A stretch of 64,000 bases of DNA from Antennarius striatus (lineage: Eukaryota > Chordata > Actinopteri > Lophiiformes > Antennariidae), in the NCBI RefSeq assembly GCF_040054535.1, contig NC_090784.1, positions 16,895,001 to 16,959,000 on the forward strand. Reading direction: 5' to 3'. Position 1 is the first letter of the stretch, and every line of letters begins with the position of its first letter. The translations under genes were made by a program, and so were the position numbers. Of the stretch, positions 1 to 41,547 are shown piece by piece. Below the pieces are notes generated by a model. The model did not search any database. It was not told the origin of the DNA and saw only the letters and a program-made list of their open reading frames with translations.

Positions 1-39
1 GATGGATGGATGGATGGATGGATGGATGGATGGATGGAT
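1..39. repeat. (GGAT)n microsatellite at the window edge
   Basis: About ten perfect tetranucleotide units, cut by the left edge. Such tracts often follow retroposon 3' tails in fish, but the element itself would lie outside the window. Confidence 0.95.
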
Positions 40-2942
40 TGTGCTTACGTTGTGCCGGATTCTGGTTCTAATTAAGGATATAAATCACATGTCAGTCATG
101 GGACAATATTTCTGCTGAAGTCCTTTAATTTTTATACATTTTTATATCAATACTACTTTTTATGCAGTTGTTTACTTATTAGTTTCCTTCAATCAATAAC
201 CAGAAGGACATGCATCGAAGGAGAAGAGGTTTGCCAAACTAAAATAAAATGAGTAGAACAAAATTCAATTAACCAAACGATATGCAAAATGAATGCAATT
301 GACATTAAAAGATTACATTTCTTTTTTACACAAACACATGTTGAAGGAATTATTGATTACCTCTATCTGTTATGCTAATGGTTGCAGGATGGATGCTCCT
401 ATTAGTCTTGAACACGTTCCCTCCTCCTTTCTGCACAGAGTTGCAGGGAGGGAGGGGGGGGGGGTAGGAAGTGGAGGACGCTGTACCCCAATCGTCTACA
501 CTACATCATTTAGTTGGGACCAGGCGTTATTTTTAGCTGTCATTTTGCATGTCGTTTGCGAAGCAGCAGAATTTTCTATGTCTGTTGAGAGGCCTGTAAT
601 GACATTAGGCCACTTCACTCTCAAATGACATCACATCTCTGCCACTGGTGATATGAGGGTTGAAGCCCTCAGGTGGCGGCGAGCCAAGACTCTCTGCTTT
701 GAGTCCGTCAGTGTCATTGCCTATGGAGTCATAGATAATGTGCCTGTACAGACAGGCGACGAGTAAGAGCCAGAATGTAATTGAAAGATCAACACATGGT
801 GTGGACTCTGTGGAATGAAGTTTGCAGTTTTGAATTTCACATTGGAGCTACACTTTGCCTGTTGGCACCGACTGTAGAGGGTGAGCGCTCAGTTTAATTG
901 TTGAAGGCTTTGCTATTCAAAAACGACACAATGCTTTAAAAGTAACTTGATCTTTTCTCATACTTCGTTCTTTCTTGGTGGCTGCTGAGGATGGCAATTG
1001 TGCTGAAACAGGTTCTGTTTTTGATGGGGAGTCTACATTTCTTTGGGCGGATTATGCCTCATTGAATTATGCTATGACAAATCCAAGTGGGGGGGTGGGG
1101 GGTGGGCACAGGAGCTTTGATATTTTGGGTGTATACTTATTCACAGTCTTGCAGAGTATTATGGCGGATGAGGTGACACTGTCATGTATCCTGCATACTT
1201 ATTAAGCCAGGAAGAATAGACATTTTAAATAATTTACCAATTTCATGAGTTTAAAAAAAAGTAGAATAGGCCAATCAAAATAAAAGTGTGGAGACGTGAA
1301 AGTATTATGGACTTTTTGTTTGTTTGTTTGTTACTTGTGTTTGAAGAGAGTCAGAAAATGTGGGTTATCCCCCCACATTAACCAGTTTTTCCTACCTTAA
1401 CTAGATGTTCAGCTTCCATTGAGAGCTACCCATACATTAGATAAGCCTCAGATGCTAATGAATGCTAAGCTAGGTAGTCTCTGTAATAGTGTTGTGATAG
1501 TTCAGCGTCCTGTTCTTCCACCTGGGCCTGTTGCTGCCTGTCCAACGGCTCACTGCAGACGTTCTCTGTCATTTCACCAGTAAGTGCTGCTTGTTGCAGC
1601 TGCCAGGGAATTTTTGATAACTCCCTTTGACTTGTGCATGTTTTTTCTGGAATGGCGTTAATCCCCCTCTTTCCTCACTCCTCCACCTCCCCCTTCTCTG
1701 GCTCCTTCTCCCCGTCTTAGTGTATCACTTGCTGGCTGTGGTTGTTTTTAATGATGGTTTGGTGTAGGCCTTGTCCTTGACTGACTGTCTGTGGGTGGGA
1801 GCATCTGGAGTGTATAAAGAATGGGTGGAAATGGGTGGATGAGTGGACAAACGACAAAACACAACCTGACCAAGTCAAGAGTGCTTAGAGGCACTATTTA
1901 TTTATTTATTTTGGGTGAATTAGTACGTACAAGTGTGTGTTCCTGAAACTTTCTGTTGCCCGTGAGCTCAATGATTGTGTGCTCTCTTTGGCGTGATGGC
2001 ATAATGCATGCTCACACACTCACACAGGCCTACATTAATATTAACACTGAAATTCTTTGCTGTCAAGGAGGACTCTATTGCCTGGAAAATGCGTGGTGAA
2101 GTAGCGTACATCTGCCATCAAAGAGGCGCGACATGAACAACAAGAAGCACACTTAGCACTGGAGAGTGTCAGCGCATGCATCGCCACACAGAGAGGCAAA
2201 GTGTTGGGCAAAGAGAAATGGATGGAGAGAGCAGAGAGAGGGTCACTCAGCTGGAGTGAATACTTGAGTGGTGTAGGGGACAGCCATGAACTAATGCAGG
2301 TCACCTCTGCACAACAGAAGAGAGAGTTTGCACCCACGCCACAGGGAGAAAGAGATGGCGAAGAGTGTAAGAAGGACATTTATATGCACAAACACAATCC
2401 TGTCCTCCGATTCTCATTCCTGCTTTAAAATCCCGTCGTTTCGTTTGATTGTCTCCAATTCGACGAGCGACAAAGCTGGCATCAACAATGGAGCACAGAG
2501 ATCTCCTTAGTTAACATACAGAAATGCCAAGCCTGCTGTCACTTTTTAAATGAATAATACACACATGCAAAGAGGGGTGGTGGTGTGTCGTTGGGTGGAA
2601 GGGACAAGGGACAGGGTGGAAGCAGAAAAAGAGAGAAAGGCATTGAGTAGAGTGAGTAAAAAAAACAACAACCCATAGTGAACCATGAAGATGTGAGAGA
2701 CAGCGTGCATTAGCACAGCACTCAGGTCCAGATTGCAGACTCAGCGCTTCTCCAAACTGTCACGGACAAACTTTGAGTGTGTGGGACCTCAGATGGGCCA
2801 ATAGCAGATATGCTCAGGCGTCTCAGAGTTAAATAAAGGGGCTTTTACTGGACCTGACGGCAAACGTCCCCTCTCTTTTGTTTGACTTTATCCGCCACAC
2901 ACACATCCAGTCACGGTGCATCACCTCAAGCTAATGCCAGAC

Positions 2943-2944
<2 letters not shown>

Positions 2945-2981
<37 letters not shown>
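2945..2981. repeat. (GT)n microsatellite
   Basis: Uninterrupted GT dinucleotides. A second, shorter tract lies at about 3265-3292. No gene nearby. Confidence 0.9.
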
Positions 2982-2984
<3 letters not shown>

Positions 2985-3261
2985 CGCTCAGCGCTTATTC
3001 AGGGATGCTGCAGTGAATTATTCAACATGATAATGTCATGCAATGAGACAGCCCTCTATGTAATCCTCATGTACAGGTTTGTCATGAAGAAGACGACACT
3101 GGGGAAGTGATGGGGTGGGCGTGGGGGGTGGGGGGGTAAAATGCTAAATAGCAGAGGCAGAAATAATCATTTTGAAAAAGTTCCCTATGTATTATTTATA
3201 CATGCTTCTGCCCTGAAGCAATGGGTTAATTGAATTTGTAATGACACATTTGCTGCATTGG

Positions 3262-3292
<31 letters not shown>

Positions 3293-5228
3293 CTGAAATG
3301 AGATTAAATTATATACATATGTGAGTATGTGCGTGTCATCTATAACTTTTCCACACACTGAAGAAAAACTCGACAGGCTGTTGGTCTCATGCTCTTTAAT
3401 GACGAGCCAGGTTTAAACAACAGAGACACAAACATCACGACGTTGAATCACACATCAATTTAAATACTTGTCATAAAGAAGGATCATCAAACTTAGCAGG
3501 AAACACACGCCCCTAATGGAAGTAGTTAGTCGTCGGAAAAGGCTTTTGACATCCGGGCCTGCTGGATTTAGTCTTCTGTCTGTAGCTGATTTTATCCCGA
3601 TCCGCTCTGTGATTCCAGCCGTCAAGCTGTCCAGACATACGCTGCACCCAAAACTATTTATTCTGATGCCTGTGGTTGCGTTTAAGCCTTTTGCTGTCAC
3701 AGGCAATTTGTATTCTTTTCATATCACTCCAAAAATCCTGGAAGACTTCCATGTAAAATGTGCGAATTCATTACGATTGACATAAAGACAAGCTACTAGG
3801 TGAAAACAGATAGATGCTGTTTTGGAGGGAGGGGAAGGGGGGGGTTCTAAACGAAAAAAAAGAGGAGGGAAATGAAGGATTGAAGGACAGATTTGCTGGG
3901 TCTCCATCTGTGAGCGTAATCCCAAAAAAATCTGTTTACAGCGCCGTCAGAGAACAGAGAGGGGGGAGTGAATTTATGTATTATCTTCAGGATTTTTTGC
4001 CATTTGCGTTATTCAGAAATGGACGTGTGGAGGGTGGAAAGTATCTGAGAAATGACAATCAAGCCATCCCAGTTGGTCATACGTGTGCAAGAGGCCATCT
4101 TTTCAAATCCCTTCTGCTGCGTGTGATGAGCATGCAGATGATATATTTATGTTCCTCTTTGTCTGCTTGTCAGAGAGTGGGTAAAGAATGAGACTCTTTT
4201 TTCTCTGGAGTACGATTGTGCGACATGAAATGGAAATGAAAGCATAAAAATTGTATGACAACAATGAAAATAATTATTTATTTGCAAACAGGCGGATAGC
4301 TGCTTCCTTCCATGATACTGTGTGTGTGTGTGAGTGTGTTTGTGTATGTGTCCACATCCCTTTGGGTGATTAGCGTTGTGCTTAATGGGATCAGGCATTG
4401 TGTGTTTTCCTCTATTAACTCCATCTGTGAGAGCATCCCAAACTTAAAGATGTTTTGCCCCCTCCGTGTGCATGAGAATCCTTGGCCTGCGTTCAGTTGC
4501 AATCTCCCCAACAGAACCACAGCCGCGGCGTTTTTGGAATACTAATGGAAAATTCAAGGGCTTCAGTTTTGTTTGGGAAGCCTCCATGTGTCAGCACATG
4601 GCACTCAGCATTACGGTCCCAGTGTGTGTGTCTGTGTGCAATTTCTTTGCCAGCTTACTCTTTAAAGCCCTAAAAGCAAATTATGGAAAAATGCACTCCA
4701 ACGTAAAAGTCACGTGCTGTGATTTTTCTGTCGCTCCAGAACCTTGGAAATGAGAAAATATTGGGTAAAACCTGAATGAAAAGGGAAATGAAGACAGAAC
4801 ATAAAGTTCCCAATGAAACTACAGTGGCTTCTTTTAGACTAAATTGTACAGCCATTAACTGTCTGATAGACTGTTCTGGCCTTTTAAAGCTGGGAAATGT
4901 GACCTTTAATTGTGTCAGCTCGTCAGCTCAGTCATTTTCATTTGTTAAACATGAGAACTTTGTGACAAAATAGTTCATCACACATCACCATCAACAGACA
5001 GGCTCCCAATATATTACAACAAAAAAGAACCTTCACAAATTTCTTATCAGCATCACTGGTGCAAATACAGACTTTTGTGTCTGTGATTCTCATAATTACA
5101 AATTCTGTTTCACAGTCACATCCCTTTCTGATCAGGTTTAAACTCCTGAGGAGGGATCAATAGCATTAAACTGTTTTGGGTTTGTTTTCTCATTCTTTCT
5201 TTTGCCTGTGCTTTCTCCTACCTGACAG

Positions 5229-26071
<20,843 letters not shown>

Positions 26072-27141
26072 AATCCACCTTCAACCTGAGCCATGGATTT
26101 CTGTGGTTTTCACATCTCCGCTCGTTGTGCCTGCTTTGTGTAACATGTCATGTCAATGGAGCACACTTTAAGCCAAAATGGAAAGAGAATCACCTTTCAG
26201 TTGTGTATTTCTTTGACTGTGTATTCCGATAAACCTGACAATCCAACCAGAAAAAAGGGGATCGGCCTTCCTGTCTGTCGCTCAAGACAAATGAGGAGAG
26301 ATGCACCATGGGAGCAGCAGTTGAGATTAGAGTGAGAGTAGGAGTTGCTGAGGAGGATTAGGACTTTAAAGATTCCTCGACGTTTTTCACTAGATTTCAC
26401 TTTACTGTCGTTTGCCTTTGCTCGTCACCCAGCTACAGCCCTACCTCTCACTTTCCTGTCCACTCCTGTTCCTCCCTTAAATATTAAAATATTCTCACTC
26501 ACAGGAAAACATTTAAAGAAAAAACATTTTTGGCAGTACTTCTGGAGATTTCTCCACACAAAGAATGGCGTGAGGACAATCAAATCCTTTTTCTAGTATC
26601 TTCTCTATCTAATTTGCCAAATGATAGAACCTGTCGGCATAAATCAAACCATACTACCTACTTTTGCAGCCTCTTGTTTGCCTTGTTTGTCACTGAATTG
26701 AAAAACATGTTTAACATGCAAAGAAAATACGAGTCTAAAATCAGACTTAAAACCCAAAGGTTAGATCTATTATTGCCATTATATTAAGCAGAATATGCTA
26801 TATCAGTAAGCCATATTTCTCCCTGTTTAAAAGGCCTATTCAGGGTTTCAGGGCTGCCCCGTTTGTACAGCTCACTTTCACTTCCTCATTGACAGCAGTG
26901 ATGTGATTCTACACGTCAGCTGTGAATACAAACTTCCATCTGTGAGAAGGACAGAACTGAACAGCACCCACCTTTACATTTCAGAATTCACCTCTTTTTT
27001 ATTTTTTATTATAAGAGTAAGAACACTTAGTTGTGGGGGCGCTGTGAATGTGTGAAAAGGGAAAGATGGACATAATCTGATCTGATATACACTTGAAGGA
27101 AAAATAATATGAGGTTGTACCCGTGTGTCTGTGCACATCAT

Positions 27142-27251
<110 letters not shown>

Positions 27252-27338
27252 AGACAAGTGTGTCAGGCTACACACATCATTAGCTGTGTTAACATGTATG
27301 AGTGTTCACCACTACTCCATAATTGTGCAAATTTGTAA

Positions 27339-27344
27339 AATAAA
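27339..27344 (+). terminator. ephb6: Candidate polyadenylation signal for ephb6
   Basis: AATAAA on the sense strand, 1.27 kb after the stop codon. It is plausible by position, but nearer weak variants cannot be excluded by eye. Confidence 0.3.
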
Positions 27345-27574
27345 TATGATTTTATTTAAATGTTGCAGTTTCTTCTTATTTTAAAACAAGCTATCTGTCC
27401 TATTAAAGCTGAAGCTCACAACACACTGCAATCCATTTGTAAATGGAAAGTACCACACTATTCAGCATTTGGAGATAAGTACTGTAAAAAAAAAAAATCC
27501 TTTCACCTTGACCCGTTAGGGGCCGCCACAGAATGTCATCCTTTTTCTATTTCATTTGTTTGGTAGAGGTTTTG

Positions 27575-27690
27575 TACTGGATGCCCTTAATGCTGCAACC
27601 CTCTGTATTTATCCAGGCTCAGGATCGGCCTACAGTTGACACTGGCTTGTGCCCCACGTAGGGCTGCAGATACAGCCACGGGAATTTTTT
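27575..27690 (+). mobile_element. Dispersed repeat fragment
   Basis: The words TACTGGATGCCCTTAATGC, GCAACCCTCTGTATTTATCC and CTACAGTTGACACTGGCTTG are degenerate versions of a dispersed repeat often seen in fish genomes (ggatgcccttcctgacgcaaccctc...). The element class is not determined from this fragment. Confidence 0.55.
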
Positions 27691-30666
27691 TATTTAACAT
27701 GCAAAAAGAAACAGTGGCTAATATTTAGTAGTCATAGTGTTATTATAGCATGTTAGCATGCTGACAATTGCTAATTACGAATAAACACAAATTTTTTTTT
27801 GCAGGTCATAAACTGGTCATATTAAAAAATTCTGATCTTATCTGGCTGAAAAGTTATTGACTAAGAATAAATTAGTCCCAAAACTACTTTTTTCCTCCTA
27901 CTAGTGGCTGACATTGTGTTTCACAGTACAGAAGGTAGAGTAAAAATGTTCTGTACAAAAATGGTCACAAAGCTGCACATGGGGTGTAGTTCTTATTATC
28001 ATGAAGATTCACTTCAAAGAAAAACTAACAGTCCAACAAACACATCTGATTAAAAGAGGACATTTTTACAACTCCAGATGATGACAAAGAAGAGGATATG
28101 TGGAAAAAACTTTTCCATCGATCCATATTCATATTTTCAACAATGAAAACGGACTTAAAAGCTGGCGCATATGCAGATCATAGCATTTTGTCATGACTCA
28201 TATATCTATCAGCTTGATTTGTTGAGACCTCAGTTATTTAATGAACATGCTAATGTGGTTAAAGTCGTACATTTGGCTTCATAATACACATTTATATGTT
28301 CGCCTACATGTACTAATATCACCTTCACGCTCTTAAGAGTGAGTACTGTATATCAGCAGGTTTGCCTGGAATCTGAGTTTGGATCTGCTGGGCTCAGCGC
28401 AGACACTTGTTTCCCACATGTCTCTTTGTTGCTGATATCACAACAGATTTGGCCTGATAGCAAGACCGCTTACACAAACTCCAATGTAACCCTGCCGGTC
28501 TGATGGTACTCAGTTATATTCTGCTCTATCATGCTATGATCTCATTTTTTTAATTCCAGCTATCCTACTTTAAAGATTTTAGTGATTTAGTGTCTCCAAA
28601 CAAAGACAAACAGGACGTGGCCCAACATTTTTTGTGTGCCCTTGTGACAAGTATTCAAAATGCGTGATAAGAAGGCAATTTTTTAAATAAACATCCCTTA
28701 AGGAACGTCACTCAAAAGTAGGAGATTACTTTTATTTTTGTACACATTCATAGGGATTAAATTCTAAAATTCTATATTGTCTCACAGAAGGCCATTTATT
28801 CTCATGTGGAGATACAGAAGGAGAAACAAATGTGGACACAAACCTGAGAGTATAATCAGAAAGAGCTGTAAGCGTGATTTAATGAGCACAGTTTGAACCT
28901 GCTGACATTAGTGGTGATGCGATACTTTTCATTTCAGTAATCATCATTACCTTTATCAGGTTAAGTCCCTTTTTATTGTTTTAGATCAGTGTCTAAGTGT
29001 CACGACTGTACGACAGACGTTTTTCTTGATTGTTTGCTATGGTTTCCCAGCTCTGCTCAACAGTGTTGATGTGTGTGTCCAAAAACAGAAGACACAAACC
29101 ACAAAATCATGTTTTTATGGTGTTATTGTTTCTTTATAAAGACATTAACAGTGTGGAAACCACTGGTCTTTATGATGCTGCTTAAAGATGGTGCTCGCCG
29201 TCTGGTAAACAGCTATTATCCCCACGCTACTAAGACTACCACATCTGCAGCCATTATCAGAGCCTCCAATGGAGTTTTACTAAGGCCTGTTGATCCTGTG
29301 ACTGACCAGAATGTTAGTCATGACCTATAAAAGGCACAACAAAACACTCCTATCCTACATCCAATCTAACCAAAGATGTAAAAGTTGACTGATTCAGCAG
29401 TTTACAAATACTACACAAATGTAGAGATATGGTTTGTGATTCAGGTTCAGTTTTTTTTAAACATGATTTCTCCTGAAAATAAATATTGATAATGCCACAG
29501 GGTCAAATTAAATGCAGCTTTGTTTTTCAGCCTCAGAGGAAAGTGACATGATGCTGCCAACCTCAAAATGATTATTTTGTCCTTTGTAATGTGGCAATTA
29601 TCATGTTTGTGATCATGCCTGTTGACACATCAATGGTGCTAAACATGGAAAATCATTGTGAATGAAACTACCTCAGTGTACATGTGTGTACAAGATGCAA
29701 TTTGTTGAAAAATCATAGATCATGTCCGTGTTTACTCTGACGAATAATTACACCTGAATAAATTTATAATAGATCAGAAATGATCAAATTCAATTTGAAC
29801 ATAGGTGCTTTAAAATCAGGTTCAAATTGAAAATTGAAAGAGATCAAAAACTGAGGTTCCAACATTGATATATGGTAATTTTCAAACAGGTTTTACTCAG
29901 AATCACTTGAAACAATAGCTGCAATGTGTTGCCTGTCATGATGATCCTGAATTGTCTCAGTGGCCACGCAGGTTTTGTAGTGGTTAGTGGAATGCAGACA
30001 GGTATGGTGATAACATTGACATATACTGGGATTATGGACTGGACCATAGTCGCTTAATTTCTAAGGTGACAGAATCCTGACAGCAAATTCAAATCAGCAT
30101 GATAAAGGATTTCCCGGTCTGCCTGTGAGTTGAATCTTAAAGCCAAACTTTCTCTTTGGGATTCTTGGCTTGCGGTGAAATCCGACCCGCTCATTAAAGC
30201 CTTACTCTCTCTGTCTTACCTGTCCACTGGTCTCTCATCCGCCCTCTCCACACATTCATTCTCAGTGCCTCCATATGTCTCCTCCCTCATGTCTGGGTCA
30301 TATATAATGGTGATGCCTTAAAGAGTTCACTTCTCTTTAGGGACATATTTAGGAATTGTCTCTTTTGACTGACTGTTATGACTGAGGATCACCAAAAGTT
30401 AAGGAGTGGCATTTTGATAATTTAAGGGTAAGTTTAATTTTTTTGATGGTTTGGCATTGTTTTTTTGTTTGTTTTTTAAACTGCAACTGAGTAAAAAAGC
30501 TACAAAATTTACTCTGTGGGTTTAATAATATATTTTTGTTTTTACATTTTTAAAATGTAATCAAAGTTCAATGTCTTAATGTCTTAAACTTATTACTTCT
30601 TTCTGGATGTCCTCCTACATAGACATCATCCTTCATTTGTTCCTTCCCTTCAAACATCAGGTGTCA

Positions 30667-37666
<7,000 letters not shown>

Positions 37667-37957
37667 GAAAGGCTTTGATCTAAGCCTGAAGTGAATTAAA
37701 ATGACCCATCGTCTTGAAGTCCTGGACAGATCACGATGATGAGTCAGTGAAGAAGATGCATGATGGGGACTCAGCTTGCTTACTCTATGCCTGTAGTCAA
37801 TGATGCAATTACTCCTGCAGTATTATGCTTTCGAGTGTGTTATTTTTTTAGCGATGTGAAAAATAGATATAGCAATAATATATGCTCTGCTAACAAAAAC
37901 AACATGAATATATGGACATACAACTTGTATTAAAAGCCGCATGAACATTTTTATATA

Positions 37958-37963
37958 ATAAAA
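37958..37963 (+). terminator. trpv6: Polyadenylation signal of trpv6
   Basis: AATAAA about 290 bp after the trpv6 stop. The oppositely oriented signal of the lectin-like gene at 38092-38097 means the two genes end within about 130 bp of each other. Confidence 0.6.
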
Positions 37964-38091
37964 TACTGGCTTTAATTTGTCAGACAACAGTATAAAGATT
38001 TATACAGTGTATATATATATAGCATATGAGCATACCTGATATATTACAATACAAATTAACAAACAATGCTACAGAATGCTACATGGCTACA

Positions 38092-38097
38092 TTTATT
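38092..38097 (-). terminator. Candidate polyadenylation signal of the lectin-like gene
   Basis: AATAAA on the minus strand, about 140 bp after the stop at 38238. Confidence 0.5.
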
Positions 38098-38237
38098 TTG
38101 GATTTAAAGCTATTACCTAGGACGATGGGTCATGTTTATGAGTTTCTACTGATTGGAGTCTGAAATGGTAGGAGATATATTATTGAGGCGTTGATGCTTG
38201 CTGATTATTGGTCTATTATAACGAAGGGCAGATTCTA

Positions 38238-41050
38238 TCACAGATGCAGCTGACAGATGAAGTATGTGTAGGCCTGGCAGGACTTTTTGATCCAGTTCTT
38301 CCCAGGTGAGTCTGTGCTGCTGAGCACCACACAATCCTTGTCTGACGCATCATCTGCCCAGTAACTGCAAACAGTTGAAAAGAATATTGACCATCAGTCA
38401 TCATGAGCAAAATCAAAGCGTCTTAGGACAGCAGACTGAGCGTAGAAATGTAAAAATTCAATGACATGCTTTAAAGAAGTCACATTAGTGAGTCGTACAG
38501 ATGATTCTTCAGTCTTGATTCCAAACAATGTCCCGTGACCAACAGCTTTACCTATGGAATGATCCAATCAGGTGTTTTGGAGCATTACATAACATTTCTC
38601 AAACACAAGGACTAAAATACTCATGTATCCTGCTCAGTTTTATATGCATTTGTGACATAGATGTCACTTATAGCTGAAGAATATCTAAGACTTTATTTAT
38701 GGTGGTGATGTTGTGTTGGAATGCATTGAATTTTATTGCTAACAGCTATTTTTTTTATTTAAATTGTGTCACATAACTATGATTATTCTGCTAAGATAAA
38801 CATATGAATTTAATTTATGTCATTTCCACCCAGAACACCTTCAGAAGAAAAGATGAAACTGTAATATTTAAATCAAACCCACACTTGCTATTCCTTAAGA
38901 ATCACCTTTGTTTAAGCAGAGCGTTGTCAGTCCAGGTCCATGTGTCTCCAATCCGTCTCAGACCGATCCAGTATTTTACTGCCCCATTATCACTCAGGAA
39001 ATCCTATAAGACAGAGACCAAGAAGACATTTACCTGTACATAAAATATGATTGTAATTGTAATGTAATGACACGGTATATTGTAATGACTTTGTAATTCA
39101 TACCATTTTATTCAGTGCATGAGAAACTTCAGGTCAATGAAGTCCCCTCAGACCCACCTGAACCGTTTTGCTGCTGATAACAGCCAGAGATGCTCCTTTG
39201 GAGCTGCAATTCCTGCGGCTCTCATCCCAGCTCAGTCTAAAGGTGGATAGCAGAAAGCACCATTGGTCTAACTTCAACCATCCCTCAGGACAATCCGTAC
39301 ACCTCCAATCTGGAAGCAAAGAGGGGTCAATCTATCAAATTCTTCATCAAGGAGGGTCTCTGTGTAAATCTGCAAAATATGACTAGAGTGCAAGAGTAAA
39401 TGATGGAGCAGAACAAAATAAAACAAACTTCAAATGTCCTCCAACATTTACATTACTTTCCAAACTAGACCTAATGTTATTTAATATGTTTTTCCTTTAC
39501 AGCTGTAGTTAAAGTTAATGTATTTGTGTCTGTGATTAATTACAGAAACATCAGAATCCTGGTTTAAATTAAACATAAAACATGCTTCAATTCCCCTAAA
39601 TAATTCAGCCTTCTCTGAGGCCAGGAAAAATGAAAGAAACATTTAAAAAAAAATAAAACAGTGATTGAGAGATCACCATTTGTTTTGAGCTTGTGTAAGT
39701 CTTTCTAGACTGAAATTGTCACCTGGATTCACTTACATTGGGGCACAGACGTGACAAAATTAGCCTGGCACTCTTCTAGGCTGCAAGTTCGAGGCAACTG
39801 TGATGTTGCTCCATCTTCCCCTTTCCCCGGGCAGACTGTAGATCCAGTCTGGGTTACTGATTACAAAACAGCGAGAGAAGCTGTAAGCGAGAAGAATAAT
39901 GCCTGCAGGCTGCAGTAAAGATGGACGGAAGAAGAGCTGCCTACTGAAGGCAAGGTTAGAACAGAAATGTTTTTTTATTTCTGCATTGTGAAAATCCGCA
40001 CTTGTTTGTAACAAATGCACAGTCACTGTCTGTTTCACATGGTTTTCTCAGATCCATGGCTGCAGGTACTCACATAGCACAGAGAGGATAATGATAGTTG
40101 CCAGCAGGAGCAGGCACAGTATTGTGAGGAATATACATGCAACACGGTACAGTCGTGTCTTTCCCTCAGTCTTTCTTTCTGAGGATTAAGACATAAGCAG
40201 AATGTTAGTAAGAAAACACAATCTACCATCAAGACTAAAAAATGCCTTGACCTACCTTTTTCTCCCTCCAGCTCAACCGATAACTTGGACTGAGGTGACA
40301 GGTTTTCACAGATTTCATCTTTTTTATCCCAAGCATAGCGGCGACAAAATTTAATGTACATGGAGAAAAGCACTTTAGTGATGATGATTATTTTAGCTCG
40401 TCCTGCTCTGTCTGGCTGCAACAGCACTGCTAAGATATGTCCTCCCTTGCCTGGTCACCCTAGCAACGTGACATTTACTGTATTACTCAGGAGTACAGTG
40501 CTCGATCTGTTCCTCAGTTGTGTGGGTTGTGCTTTTGGGGGGGGGGGGCTCTGTGGCTCTGTATTTGTCTCTTTTTGTAAGAATGTGATATGAGACAGAG
40601 TTAGTACAGTATATCAAAAGAGATCAGATAGACACTGTTGTTATTTCTGATGAGTGTGATTCATATTGGAGACAGAATGTAAGTAAGATGCAGACTGATT
40701 CAAAACACTGAGATATGAGATTACAGTGAAGGACTTAGTGAAGAATTCAACCATGGAACACGTTGTTCTTTTTAACACTTGAATTTAAATATACATAAGC
40801 AATCTAGATAGCACCAGAATCAAATGTCCCCATGATTGTTTGACCCGAATAATGTGACTGATTGATCATGAAAATCTACCCCGGGACTTTGGAATGACAT
40901 TAGCATCACTATGAATTTGACTAGAAAAACACAATTTCACCACAGGTGTTTTATATGGTTACAGATCAATAACTTTTAACGATACATGGAAATTAAGTTA
41001 CAACTCTTTTCAAATACGTATTCCAAATCAAATCAGGGTGTGTGCGTGTG

Positions 41051-41107
<57 letters not shown>

Positions 41108-41448
41108 GTGTGCGTACATGTGTGTATGTGCGCGTGTGAATTGAACATTTTATACCGTGTATCTATTCATGTTATGTCAACATCAAACCAAGTAGATCTT
41201 GTTAGTTATGTTTTGATTCCAAGTTCCTGTTTTTTTTAATAGCAGTAATAGTAATACCGAACAATAGCAAAAATTGGACTGTTCTATTCAAATGCCCCAG
41301 TAAATGATGACCATGTAAAATATGATTTCCCTGAAATCGAAGTATCTTAATGGAATAAAGAAATGAAGAAATTACCAACTTCATTTAAGTACACTATATT
41401 AAAGAGTTAACTATACTAAAGATCCGTCTATCCATCCATCTCTCTCTC

Positions 41449-41547
<99 letters not shown>

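Larger units (their letters stand above)
1..5228. other. Upstream or intron-1 DNA of ephb6, no exon recognised
   Basis: This stretch holds simple repeats and unique A+T-rich DNA. The missing ephb6 signal-peptide exon would need an ATG, a short hydrophobic stretch and a phase-1 donor; I found no convincing candidate. Nothing else gene-like is visible on either strand. Confidence 0.6.

Noticed and set aside
1508-1580. Hydrophobic stretch (LFFHLGLLLPV) followed by GTAAGT, a candidate ephb6 signal-peptide exon
   Set aside because: No ATG in frame and a TAG stop lies directly upstream; the phase also gives no fit to the next exon.
40035-40427. 130-codon minus-strand frame starting MLLQPDRAG
   Set aside because: Only its middle (about 40318-40256) is likely coding; it reads through a donor at 40255 and uses the wrong frame for the membrane exon.
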